A stretch of DNA of 60,786 bases from Zygnema circumcarinatum (lineage: Eukaryota > Streptophyta > Zygnematophyceae > Zygnematales > Zygnemataceae): NCBI GenBank assembly GCA_037447605.1, contig CM074815.1:2056997-2117782 (forward strand). The letters are read 5' to 3'. Below the pieces are notes generated by a model, which ran no database searches, was not told the DNA's origin, and saw only the letters and a list, made by a program, of their open reading frames with translations. A program made the translations under genes and the position numbers. Positions 11,001-21,786 of the stretch are shown piece after piece (within the stretch, counting starts at the first letter, position 1; each line of letters starts with the position of its first letter).

Positions 11001-12062
11001 ACTTTATGCGTCTTAATTTACCCTGCATTCAGAAACACAGAAACATTGCAAGAGCTGGCCGCGTTGACAGAACATCGAAACCTATACGTCTCCTTCCTCG
11101 TTTCCCTCACTTCCTTTCCTCAGCTTTCCTCCACTCCTCTGTGGTTGTCCTTTCTTTTGGACCCTCCCTAACTCTCTCCTTTTCCCACTCCAACCCAGTT
11201 ACCTCGTCTCTCCTCTCCTCCTTTTTTTTGTCATTTCCTCGTCTCTCTCCTCCCCGTCACCCCTCCCCTCTTCCCTCCCCTCTCCCAATCCTCCCCACTC
11301 CCACTCTCCCCACTGTCCCCTTATCTCCCCCACTCCCCCTCTCTCTCCCGCCACTCTCCCGACACTCTCCGCTCTCTCCCCCACTTTCCCCCCCCCATCC
11401 CTTCGCTCTCGCTGACACTCCCCACTCTTCCTGGCTCTCTCCCAGTCTTCCCTCTCTCCCCCTCCCCTCTCACCTCCACTCTCTCCCTCGCTCTCCCCTC
11501 CCTTCCCCCCCCCTCTCCCCTCACCCGTGCCCCCCTACCATCGTGGCGCCGGAGAGTAGCAGAGCCCATTCGGGAACGATGAGAGAGAGGAAGCCCGCGG
11601 GGAGGCCGAGGTTGTTTCCAATATTGGAGGCAGTTGCAATTAGGTCAACCTCCGCCTGACTGCAACTCAGCGCTGCCTGCAGGAGGAAAGCGGCTTCAGG
11701 GTTTCCACTGTTAATGCATCGTTTTGAAACACATTTGATGAAAAGAACAAAGTGAGGTGAACCTGATGGCTCCAAGGAATTCAGTTCGAATGAAGCACCT
11801 TCGTCATCAACTATCCCTCTGAAAGAAAGCTACGGAGGGAGGGAAGGACCGTATATTAAGAGATTTAACAGAAAAACTAAACAATTGGTAAAGTCAGCAC
11901 CTTCAGAGAGGTCGAATAAAGAGGAAAATTGAAGCTGATTCCTGCCGCTGACATGATCCAAAGCCCTCCCACCAGCGCCGTCCACTTATTGTAGTACCAA
12001 GTAAGGTGCGGGCCCCCCTCCCCTCCTCCATGGCTGCTCCTCGACAGCGAGTGCACAACCAT
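8086..12062 (-). CDS. NFD4-like (nodulin-like) major facilitator transporter
   Basis: Six exons on the minus strand give 703 aa: 12062-11901, 11676-11539, 10949-10881, 10539-10275, 9835-8848, 8575-8086; all phases fit. The N-terminal half carries the nodulin-like/MFS features WTALVGGLWIMSAAGISFNF, SGATMNVIGYGALWLVASQR and GLLMGLIGLSGAIYEELY. The C-terminal half has NFWLLFLSMLFGVGSTATVI, VSLISIWNFMGRVLGGFYSD and a typical TSEMFGLRSFGLIYN segment. Between the halves is a long hydrophilic, poorly conserved loop (roughly residues 260-430, rich in E, K, S), longer than in most relatives. Some plant members move monocarboxylates or metals; the substrate here is unknown. The ATG at 12062 is the first in frame after a GA-repeat leader. 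A longer N-terminus from an unseen upstream exon is possible. Confidence 0.88.
10551..10665. repeat. GGAGGGA heptamer array beside an NFD4-like exon
   Basis: A roughly 115-bp run of GGAGGGA on the plus strand. On the coding (minus) strand it is TCCCTCC and leads straight into the acceptor of the exon starting at 10539, serving as an exaggerated polypyrimidine tract. Same heptamer as the array at 4141-4882. Confidence 0.9.
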
Positions 12063-12083
12063 CTCCTTCTCCTCTCCAACACT

Positions 12084-12086
<3 letters not shown>

Positions 12087-12157
<71 letters not shown>
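12087..12157. repeat. CT/GA dinucleotide repeat in the NFD4-like 5' leader
   Basis: About 35 CT units on the plus strand, so GA units on the coding strand, ending about 25 bp before the ATG at 12062. GA-rich leaders are common in plants and can bind BPC/GAGA factors. Regulatory function here is inference. Confidence 0.8.
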
Positions 12158-12161
<4 letters not shown>

Positions 12162-12690
12162 TCCCCTCTCTCTGTCTCGTTTTCAGCTCCTTTGAAGGGC
12201 CTGGCAAGTTCCCTTCGCTGTTTTGAACCGCTTTCAGTTCCTTTGAACTGCCCTCAGCTCCTTCGAGCTGCTTTCAACCGCTTTTTGCTCCTGTCCGTCA
12301 CTCTCCGCTCCCCTTAGCTCCTTTCAAGACCTTCCACTCCTCCCCGCTGCTTTTTTTGAACCCGTCCAGATTCCTACCAGCAGCAGCTTCCAGCTTCCCG
12401 GAACCCCAATATCTCTCCTGCGTCCACCACCCACTTACAATGTCAAGTCCTTCGCAGCTCTCATCCCTGTCCTTCTCCTCCCTTGCACTATACTATACCT
12501 CCCTCGTGCCCTCTCTTCTTCTTCTTCTCTCTCTCTCCCCCTCCCCTCTCTTTCTCCTTCCTCTGTCCCACTCTCTCCTTCCTCCTCTCCCTCTCCCTCT
12601 CTCTCCCTCTCTCTCCCTCTCTCTCCCTCACCCATTTTCCTGCCGCCCCGCGCTAGACAGCGCTCCCCCCGCCCCCCCCCCGCGCCCACA

Positions 12691-12698
12691 CACGTGGC
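12691..12698. promoter_or_regulatory. G-box (CACGTGGC) upstream of the NFD4-like gene
   Basis: A perfect CACGTGGC lies about 630 bp upstream of the NFD4-like start, inside a very GC-rich stretch (12640-12840). A CGCGTGGC variant is at about 12731. G-boxes bind bZIP/bHLH factors in plants. Function is inferred from the motif only. Confidence 0.4.
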
Positions 12699-12889
12699 GC
12701 GCCCCCCGACCGCGGCCGCCTCCCCCGCCCACGCGTGGCAGCGCCCCGGCGGCCGCGCGGCGCCGCTCCGCCAATGGGAGCGAGCGGCGGCCCCCGCGGT
12801 GCCGTACGAACACGCTACAGCCCGGGTAGCGGGCGGCCGCTACAGCTACAGATACTGCACATCTCCGTAAATATGTACAGTATGTACAG

Positions 12890-13809
12890 GGGTAGTGATA
12901 TTTCCACCCCTTTTTTGGATCCAAACACCCCTTCCCGGCCGGGCAGATTTCAAAAAGGATTAAAAACGGAAAATGCTTTTTTCACACCTTTTTGGAATCG
13001 ATACCCACTCTCCATCGGCAGATTTTATTTTTGCGAAACAAGGAAATAACCCGTCACCCCATTTTGAATATCCCGCCTACCTGATTTTTTTTTCACGCGT
13101 GCGTTCAATCGTAGCCGTCGATTCCCTCGCAGATCACTATTTGCTCTGCAGCCGGGCTCGGTCACAGCGAATGGCAGGTGCCCACGTATCCCGCCAAACT
13201 CGTCTCAAAAAAATGTCCGTACAAATGTCGTACGGTGGCACTTTGAGGAACCCAAAATTTCGTACATTGCGAGCTTGGACCAATCAAAAATTTCCACGTA
13301 ACACGTGGCAGCTTTTGATTGGCTGGGAGCTAACAATGACGAGATCTCGAGCCGAGGGACGCGCGCACTCGCTCGTGCGATCCGGCTTTGACGGAACTTG
13401 TGGGCGTTTTCCATTCGCTAAGATCGAGTCCGGCTGCAGATCGAACGGTGACCTGCAGTGGTGCGATCTGCGAGGGAATCGACAGATGCGATTGACACAC
13501 ACGTGTGAAGGACGGACACCCGCGAACGATCTCGTGGTGGACGGATCTTCCACTTCGAGCGGATTCGGGCTGGCAGATATTTCTTTCCCTCAAATAAAAA
13601 TTTCAGGGAGGCGGGATACAGTATTCAAAATGCAGTGACGGGGTATCATTTTCCTTGGTTAGCAAAAATAAAATCAGCCGACGGAAGTAGGTGGGTATCG
13701 ATTCCAAAAAGGTGTGAAAAAGGCATTTTCCGTTTTTAATCCCTTTTGAAATCTGCCCGGCCGGGAAGGGGTGTTTGGATCCAAAAAAGGGGTGGAAATA
13801 TCACTACCC
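12890..13809. mobile_element. Non-autonomous Mutator-like element with long inverted ends
   Basis: A 920-bp element. The left end starts GGGTAGTGATATTTCCACCC and the right end is its complement, GGGTGGAAATATCACTACCC. The inverted arms extend, with mismatches, for about 300 bp (about 12890-13190 and 13390-13809), including matched segments such as GTCGATTCCCTCGCAGATC. It is flanked by an exact 9-bp direct repeat TATGTACAG (12881-12889 and 13810-13818), the target-duplication length typical of MULEs. No transposase frame is present, so it would need a helper. It lies about 0.8 kb upstream of the NFD4-like gene. Confidence 0.88.
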
Positions 13810-13818
13810 TATGTACAG

Positions 13819-14416
13819 TATGTATGTTTGTCGTATTAAGTATCATAATCCGACAAACTACGGATTCTATACAGTACAGTACGGTATGGCGGCATGTGTA
13901 CAGACATGTACGGCACCTCGGGAACGGAAATAACTTTTGACTACGCCGTACGCCGTGACGTTAGGTCTACAGCACAAAGGATCCGGGATTGACGCAGATC
14001 TCGTGACAGCCAATGATAGTGCACGCGTGGATTTGTCGATGACGTGGGAGATTTCAATCTACCGTAAGTCAGATTTTATGAGAATCCGAGATCGCGCTCT
14101 CGAGGCTGCCACTAGATTTGGGTCAGCCTCGAGTGGTTTGTGGTGCGCTTCCAGCGTAATCTTTACTAACAACACAGTGCAAATTACGGTAGCGCAACGG
14201 CCATATTCGGCGGAACTGGCGCGCATAGAACCACGCTGCAGCGCTGCGCACATGGATCGGCTCGAATTATGTGTAGAGCGCTGTTGCGCGTTACCGTAGA
14301 CAATAACTCTTCCATGTCACAACGGTAGTAGAACAAATTCCGTCCCGGCGGCTCTAGGTGACCATGTTGTGGACCTACCGACATGCCAACATTTCATGCA
14401 CCACATTTCTAAGTGT
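13819..14416. other. Intergenic spacer between two inverted-repeat elements
   Basis: Contains several GTAC-rich words (TACAGTACAGTACGGTATGG) but no supported gene. Open frames of 60-120 codons here resemble no family I recognise. Confidence 0.4.
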
Positions 14417-15516
14417 GGGACCGTAATTTTTTTCGGAAAATTCTATTCTCACACCTTTTTTGTCTACACACAGACCTTTTTTCATCGGGCAGATTTCAAA
14501 ATAGTAAAAGGAGGATTAAAGCAGGAAATGCTCTTTTCACACTTTTTTGGAATCGACACACACCCGTTTTCCGTCGGGCAGAGTTTTTTTACAATCCGCG
14601 CGGAGCGGAAGATCCGTTCGCCACGAGATCGATCGCGGGTGTGCGTACTTTACACGTGCGTTTAACATCAGCCGTCGATTCTCTCGCAGATCGCACCACG
14701 GCAGATCACCGTTCGATCTGCAGCTGGTCTCGGTCCCAGCAAATGGCACGCGCCCACGTGTCACACACAAGCCAGCTCAAAGGTCCTTACAAATGTTGTT
14801 GTTGTTGTTGTACAAATGTTGTACAAATGTTACTTTAACAGCTTCGAGGAAAGGCGAAATACCGTACATTATGAGCCTCGACTAATCAGCACCTGCCACG
14901 TATTATTCTTTATAACATGGCAAATTCTGATTAGATTCTTAGAGAAGCTGTAACTGTTACTGTTATTAAACCTGTTATTGGCCTAGAAGTTGATTTCCGT
15001 TTCGAGGCTTTCTCTTTGTCCTTATGTCCATTGTGACCGCTTCTTTTGGTTCCCTATGTCGATTTTATCCATGTACATTTGATGGCCTTGCCATCGTGAG
15101 TTCAATCAAACATCATTCGCTCACTGTTATTGTTTTTGTTACTGTTCTCGAAGCCGGCTTGTGTGACACGTGGGGCGTGCCATTTGCTGAGACCGAGACC
15201 AGCTGCAGATCGAACGGTGATCTGCCGTGGTGCGATCTGCTAGAGAATCGACGGCTGATGTTAAACGCACGTGTGAAGTACGCACACCCGCGATCGATCT
15301 CGTGGCGAACGGATCTTCCGCTCCGCGCGGATTGTAAAAAAACTCTGCCCGACGGAAAACGGGTGTGTGTCGATTCCCAAAAAGTGTGAAAAGAGCATTT
15401 CCTGCTTTAATCCATTTTTTACTATTTTGAAATCTGCCCGGTGAAAAAAGGTCTGTGTGTAGACAAAAAAGGTGTGAGAATAGAATTTTCGTCTGCGAAA
15501 TGAAGTATAACGCCCC
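14417..15516. mobile_element. Second inverted-repeat element of the same family, with nested repeat
   Basis: Arms of about 350 bp face each other: a clear left arm from 14436 (GAAAATTCTATTCTCACACC) to about 14775, and a right arm from about 15145 to 15490. A weaker match may extend outward to GGG near 14417 and CCCC near 15516. Internal motifs (CACACCTTTTTTG, GTCGGGCAGA, CAGATCGCACCACGGCAGAT) are shared with the element at 12890-13809. No clean target duplication was found, so the outer limits are uncertain. The loop holds a fragment of the dispersed leader repeat (15003-15106). Confidence 0.75.
15003..15106 (-). repeat. Dispersed leader repeat nested in the inverted-repeat element
   Basis: On the minus strand it begins TTGAACTCACGATGGCAAGG and matches 136-243 over about 100 bp, including GGGAACC...GGTCACAATGGACATAAGG. 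It lies in the loop of the element at 14417-15516, implying insertion into, or capture by, that element. Confidence 0.6.
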
Positions 15517-16245
15517 TTTTTTTCCGTGTTGTTCCGTACAAAAACGTACGGACAATGTTGGTGGGACCATGCGGTCATGCCATGAATGGCTCTTGTTGAA
15601 CAAACAGAGGACGCGCTCAAATTTCAACCTCACTAGAGAGGTCGGAGAACAAAAAATCTTCAGCCAAGTTACAACCCCTTCGGTTTTACCAGTAACCGCA
15701 CTTCAAGTTGAAGTCAATGAGTACTCCTCGGTTAAGTCAAACGATGTCAACTAATATCAAGAGCGACTTTCTCCCTCCCATAAAACCTCGAACGCAGACC
15801 TTGAATGGCTTTTATTAGAAGAAAAAACCAAAAAAAGCAAGTGACAGAAGCAACGGAAGGCTCCTCGGCCTCCACATCGCCGACCCTTATAATAATGGCT
15901 GCACTTTCTACATATAGACCGCTCACGGGCAGCGGCGGAATTTAGGGTTAACTTTCAAACAATACGAGCCTCAGAGACACATTCCTTCGCCCCTCGCTCG
16001 CCCTGACCAGCAACAGCAGGTGACTGACTGACTGACTGACTGACTGCTTATTGCTAAAAGAAAGGCCCCAACTAGGCGCTAACTTGGAATGAATACATCC
16101 CCATAAGCCTGCATGGAGGGATGGCAGAAGGTCGGTTTCCTCCCCTTTTGGGTGCATGGAAACAAACCCTCCTCTCTTCCTCCTCTCTCTCTCTCTCTCT
16201 CTCCCTCTCCCCCTCGCTTCAAACAGAGCACCTCTTCCCCTCCTC
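15517..16245. other. Intergenic, 3' side of the PGAP4-like gene
   Basis: No gene supported. A short TGAC tandem repeat is at 16021-16047, and a CT-rich tract at 16180-16210 precedes the stop codon of the PGAP4-like gene on the opposite strand. Confidence 0.4.
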
Positions 16246-19200
16246 CTAATCCGTTATTCTGTCACCTTTTCCTAAGCTTGAAATTGTGCCAATGTGGCGG
16301 AACATGATTGGTTCCACCATCCATTTCCCCTCCGGAGTGGGCACATTGTCCAGCCAAAGGTCGATGGGGGTCACGGGAGCACTCTTGAAATGGACGGAAG
16401 AAGAGGGAGAGCTGTTCCATGGCCGCTGTTCCTGTAGAAATTTCTCAACATAGAAATTGGCCGAGCTTTGGGAGAAGAGCTGGGCTTGAGTGCAGCAGCC
16501 CTTAGAAGGCATAACGGAGTGCAGCAAGTCGTACGGATACATCCACCCTAAAATACTCTGTTCACATAAAACGGCATCTCCGTCTATCAGGTTAAGCCTG
16601 TCTCCCACCTCCTACCTCTCCCCTCTCCCCTCTGTCATGTTTCGTCTCCTCATTCTCACTTTCTCTCCCTCCCTCTCTCTCTGTCTGTCTATCTCCCTCT
16701 CTCTCGCTCTTCTCCATTTCCTGCCTCTCACTCTTTCTCCTCTCCCACTCTCCCTTGACAACTCCAACTCTCTCTCTCTCTCTCACTCTTTCCCTCCCTG
16801 TGTAACTCTATCGCTTCTGTCTCCCTCTCCTCCCATTTCCTTTCCTCAACAGCCTTTCTGTCTGCATAACGTTTAAGAAGGCTTCAAGATGTGATACAGC
16901 ACGAGTTTCTTTTAGGGCTTTTCGAGTCCAAATTAAGCATAGGTCCAAGAACAGAACAAACCCAGAATTGATCCTGAGCAAAAGCCGTACCTGCCGACCG
17001 ATGACTTCCAGCAGGATCACAACATACGTAGCCCCAATCAAGCAGAGTACTGCTTGCGTCTTGTAGAGGAGCCACTTGTGGCGCTCCCATTGGCTCCTTT
17101 TCCACTTAATAAAAAACGGAGCAATCGCAACAGAGCACGCTCCCACGAGGAGGCAGAGGGCAGCGAGCCAATGGAGGCTGAACACAGGAGACAAAAAAAA
17201 AAAAAAAACGAGTGGTGACGAATGTAAGGAATGACATATTTTGACGGCATTAAAATGTTTCTGAGACTTTTTCGACTGCAGCAATCCTCATTCACAGTGA
17301 TGATGATCTCTAGTTTATTGTGCTTCATGCTTCACTTTTCCGTAGCAATCAAAAGGGGAAAGAGTGTGAGAGCGAGGGACGGGGGTGAGGGAGAGGAAAG
17401 GGACTGGAAGCGGGAGGACAATTGGGCAGAGACAAAGCAACAGTGGGGGATAGGCAGGAGAAGGGAGCAGGAAACAACAACATAGGCAAGGAGGCGGAGT
17501 ACGAGAGTGCAGGAGAAAGAGGGGGAAGCAGGGGAGAGAAGGGGGAGGCAAATAGGACGAGTGACATAGAAAGAAGAGGGAGAGACAACACGACGGAGAG
17601 GCAAAGGAAGAACAAGAGAGGACACGGAAAGGAACAGAGAGAGAGAGCAGGGGAGGTCGCGGGAGAGGCAGAGAGGGAGCTGGAGAGGGAGAGGGCGACG
17701 GAGAGCAGGAGAGAGAGAGCCCTGACCTGTACTTCTCAAAGCCGGACCACTTGAGCGGGTACGCGAGTTTGATGAAGGCCCACGTCGCGAGGCAGCGCGC
17801 CTGCAGGAGGCGGTCGAGCTTGGGGAGGAGGAGGGGCAGCGCCACCGCGTCGTCCTCCAGCGCGAGGACGAGGTCCGGCCGGTGGGCCAGCGCGGTCTGG
17901 AGGAGCAGCACGTAGTCCTCGCTCTGATGCCGCACAAAACTAGGGTTAGAACATGCATGCATGCATGCATGCATCTCTCTCTCTGTCTCTGTCTCTCTGT
18001 CTTTCTCTCTCTCCCTCTCTCTCTCTCTCCCTCCCTCTCTCCCTCTCTCTCTCCCTCTCTCCCTCTCTCTCTCCCTCCCTCTCTCCCTCTCTCCCTCCCT
18101 CTCTCTCCCCCTCTCCCTCTCTCCCTCTCTCCCTCTCTCTCTCCCTCTCACTCTCCCTCTCTCTCTCTCTCTCTTCCTCTCTCTCTCTCCCTCTCTCCCT
18201 CTCTCCCTCTCTCTCTCTCTCCCTCTCTCCCTCTCTCTCTCATGCATGCATGGTTTGAAGGACAGGATGGATGCATGCATGGTTTGTAGGACAGGATGGA
18301 TGGATGGATGCATGCATGCCTGGAGCATGCAACACAGTGAACGCTAAGTAGACGTTATGTGTGAACGCAAGCCGGTTTTCAAAGCAGCAGGAGCAGCATT
18401 TCTGCGGAACGTGGGCTTTCTTTTTGTCTGCAGCACTTCTGGTTATGTTGAAAAGAAGTTTCGGACGTACTTCCTGAATGATCCGTTCGCAGTACTTGAG
18501 CTCGTACACGCGCTGCAAGTCTTTGCAGCGCTCTTTGCTTGCGAGAGGCTGAGTCTTCGAGTTCCGAGTGAGTACGGGCACAAGCTTTGAGAGCAGTTCA
18601 AGCTCGGGGCGGCCGCTCAGGTCTCCGTCGAAACAGTCCGCGGCGAACACGAACAGAGCGGAGTACAGTTGTCCATGGAGATTCCGGTTCCGTTCGAAGG
18701 AAAATCTCCTGTGCCTTGTTGGGAGAGCCTGCAGGGATAGAGAAAAGGACGAACAGAGACAAGATTATGTTCAGCAGTGTGCTTTGCTCAGCCTTCTTTT
18801 GATGATATCATACATTTACACTGTTGAGGGAGGCACGTTTAGTCTGACAAACGTCTAAGAATTAGAACTGGAAGATTCGTCCTTCCTGTCTGCGTTATAA
18901 AGGACCAATTTTGCAGTATTTCCCGGCTTCCCTCCTCTCCTCTCTACCCTTACTTCACTGTTCGCCTTCCCCTATGGCCTTAGATTGATGTTTCTTACTC
19001 TTTTAGAGTATCATTCGACCCCCTTCAGAACAGTTCTCCATAGCGTTTACCCATCTGGTTATAAAGTTGTCCTTTTTCCCTCTGCCTACACTTTTGCTCT
19101 GCACTTCCGCCCTAGTACACTTCATATTGCTCCGATGGAGTTCTATTTGTGTCCTTAAGTTTACTGCATGTCAAAACTTGCTAAGCTTTGAAACTAGACT

Positions 19201-20896
19201 TTTGCTCGTTTTACCCAATTCTTTCACCTATAAAAAAACCTTCTAAGATTCAAAATCATCTTCCACATATAATTTCCGTACATCAATCGTTCACAATCGC
19301 CCATATTCACATTTCAGGTTATCCTGATATACGAGATTCTGAGATTGTGGGCTTCCAATTTTTATTTGTCCAAGTAAAAAGCATGACTTTTGCCGGTTTG
19401 TAGAATTAATTCTTCCTAAGCTCTGTGCTCTGTTTTTCTGAGATATAAAGGTCCAACCTTGCACGCATCCCTTCGCCTTCCTTCTTTCACCTCTCCTTCC
19501 TTTCTTCTCGTCTCTATCATTTCCCTTTTCTTCTCCCGCCTTACCTTCTCCTGCTCTCCTCCCCCACTCCCCTCTCAGCATAACTCTCCTCTTCTCATCT
19601 CCTCTCTTTCCCTCTCTCCTATGCGCAATGCTTTCTCCCTTCCTAAACAAAAAAGAGTCTTCGTTGGACCTTTTGGCTGCTGAGTACCTCATGGGCCGCG
19701 TTTAAATCCTAGGGTTATGATTCCTATATGTTTAATCGCTTGTTCTTTAGCCTCATGTGCTAGCTCACTTCTCTCCTCTTTCTGCTACTCCAACAGAAGC
19801 TCCGATTGACATTATTTACAAGATCAGTATGCCAGTATGCCTTCATTCTAGACCCCCCAAAAAAAGCTTTGTGGCTGAAAAGGCTTACTTTTTCTAAACC
19901 CTTTCAACAGGAAATTAACCTGTGCATCGGTGATACTTGACGCGGAGGGTAAATTTACAAATGGGTCCAAACTCTGTATTCTAATAACATTGGGTATCAT
20001 AGCCATATAAAGAGGAGGAGGCACTCACCGGTTCTTCTAGCACCTGCCGAATGAGAGAGGCAACAACTTGTATGAGATATCGCGGATTTCGAGGTCTGCC
20101 CCATTCCCCCATGTTCAATAAAAGGTCGGTTCGCAACTATAGAAATATTCAAATAAGAACCCTCTGCCTTCTCTCTCACTCCTCCACTAGTCCCTCACCT
20201 CTCCCCTCTTCAGCATGCCGTGCTACTTCCTGCATAGACTGAACCTTTCCGTGTTTGAATCCCGCAGCCATCTCCCAAAAAATACTTTGCAAACTCGACC
20301 AAAAAAACAAAACCAAAAAGCTAAAAAAAAAGGGCACTAGCATTTGCCGCATATCCCCCCCTCGTACTTACGCTCCTCCCAAACCCCACAGAATACCATA
20401 GCCCCTCCCTCCCTCCCTCTCTCCCTCCTTCCCTCTCGCACCTCGAAATCGTCACAACTGCTATCAACAAAGTCCTTCCTGTAAACTCCCTTTTCCGGTG
20501 CCTCGCCTCCGCCTCTCCTATACTCTTAAAGGTGCGCAGCTTCTCCCAAAACTCCTCCAACACCCGCCTCCCTCTGCTCGCCAGCAGCCCCTCCAAGTAT
20601 GCCTGGGCTTCGTCCGCATCCCTCTTGTTCGTCTCTATCAACTCCTTCACCTCTTCGCTCGGAACCACTAACTTATTCAGCAAACAGTAGGGCTTGTTTC
20701 TACAGAGAAGCAGGAGGACCAGGAGCGTGGTGCTGAACACTACAAAGATGCAGAGGAGCAGGGCCCGACACGGGGCCTGCAACCTCTCGACCCGCCTCTC
20801 CCACCGCTTCTTCGGCAGAGGGCTGTGCTTCGGCGCACAGACCTCGGGCCGGCCCATCGCCAGGCTCAGCTCGGCCAGCCAGACCAGCTTATACAT
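16246..20896 (-). CDS. PGAP4/TMEM246-like GPI-anchor glycosyltransferase
   Basis: Six exons on the minus strand give 491 aa: 20896-20442, 20095-20029, 18728-18471, 17923-17727, 17177-16991, 16557-16246; all phases close. Residues about 45-65 are a single N-terminal membrane anchor (LLLCIFVVFSTTLLVLLLLC). RYLIQVVASLIRQ and residues 261-285 (SEDYVLLLQ...LVLALEDDA) are the GT-A-like core; the E-D-D is the expected metal/donor motif. The exon coding about 326-388 has two membrane spans around a basic loop (KWKRSQWERHKW), the hairpin inserted in the catalytic domain in PGAP4. The end (GCCTQAQLFS, MVEPIMFRHIGTISSLGKG) matches the family's C-terminus. In animals PGAP4 adds GalNAc to GPI glycans in the Golgi; the sugar added here is unknown. 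Confidence 0.8.
17950..18320. repeat. CATGCATG-flanked CTCTCCCT simple repeat in a PGAP4-like intron
   Basis: A 270-bp CTCT/CCCT tract (about 17973-18240) sits between CATGCATG runs at 17952-17972 and 18240-18255, with further GATGCATGCATGG and GGATGGATGGATG copies to 18320. It lies inside the intron 17924-18470. On the coding strand it is purine-rich, so it is not a polypyrimidine tract. Confidence 0.85.
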
Positions 20897-21749
20897 GCAT
20901 GCCGAGGACGGGGGCTGACAGCTTGGGCTACAAAGGGGCTGGGAGGGAAGGAGAGAGAAAGAGAGAGGAAGAGGGGAGGGAGGGAGGGAGGGAGGGAGGG
21001 AGAGGAGGAGGGGAGGGAGGGGAGGGACGGGGAGAGTCAAGAGAGAAAGGAAAGCAGCTTGCTATCTTTCTTGCGGGGCTCACTTCCTGCAATAAAGGGT
21101 GACAGGGCCAAGAATTTGAATTTGCTAATTGGTGCTACAAGCACTGTTGAATTGTGACGCGAGTATTGATGGAATTCACGGTGAAGGCGCTCGGGCGATG
21201 GAGGACGAGAGAGGAGCGAGACTCCCACTATGTGCAAAGGTTCCTTCATGCAGGGAGGTAATCGGGGAGTACGAGGTGGGAGAATGCATTATTTGCGAGA
21301 AAGGAAGGAGGAAGGGAGTGAAGAAAAGAGGTTGTGGCAATCGAAAGAGAGAGGGATGAGAGTGCAGATATCAATTTAGCATGATGTAGCGGTGAAAGAG
21401 ACGCCGAGGGGGGTCAGAAGGGCCGCTAACATGAACGGATTCCCCACCAATTGGCGGCAAAGTAGCCATAGTTCCTTCAGACAGAGAACAGGGAGGCGAA
21501 GCGCAGCGGGACGAGGCCGGAGGAGCGGGTAAGCAGGGGAGAGAGATCGGAGGGGGAAGGGCTAGACGGGCGAGGAGGGAGAGAGAGCAGAGGGCGAGGC
21601 GGAGAGGGCGGAGGAGGGAGACCCGCAGAGTGGCAGCAAGCTCCGGGCAGCCATGGCCGGGCAGGGCAGGGCTGGGCAGGGCAGGGCTCCGTCCGTACAG
21701 ACCGCCCAGGCCGGCTGCCTCGCCGCTTTCGGCCACCGGCGTGGCGTGC
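20897..21749. other. Probable promoter and leader of the PGAP4-like gene
   Basis: Purine-rich on the plus strand at 20938-21050, so a pyrimidine-rich leader on the coding strand just upstream of the ATG. A GGGCAGGGCAGGGCT repeat lies at 21655-21690. No other gene is supported. Confidence 0.4.
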
Positions 21750-21786
21750 CACGTGGCGCCCTCTCAAGCGGGGGAATTCACGTGGC
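21750..21786. promoter_or_regulatory. Pair of G-boxes upstream of the PGAP4-like gene
   Basis: Two CACGTGGC sites (21750-21757 and 21779-21786), 29 bp apart, about 0.85 kb upstream of the PGAP4-like start. Further ACGTG cores occur at about 21990-22036 and 22375. Assignment as a bZIP/bHLH site is by motif only. Confidence 0.4.

Noticed and set aside
13205-13593. Overlapping short frames inside the Mutator-like element
   Set aside because: They lie in inverted-repeat sequence, are not similar to any transposase I know, and occur on both strands.
17315-18328. 337-codon minus-strand frame rich in R-E-R-E and later P-S-L
   Set aside because: It mixes a simple-repeat intron with one true PGAP4-like exon; only 17727-17923 is coding.
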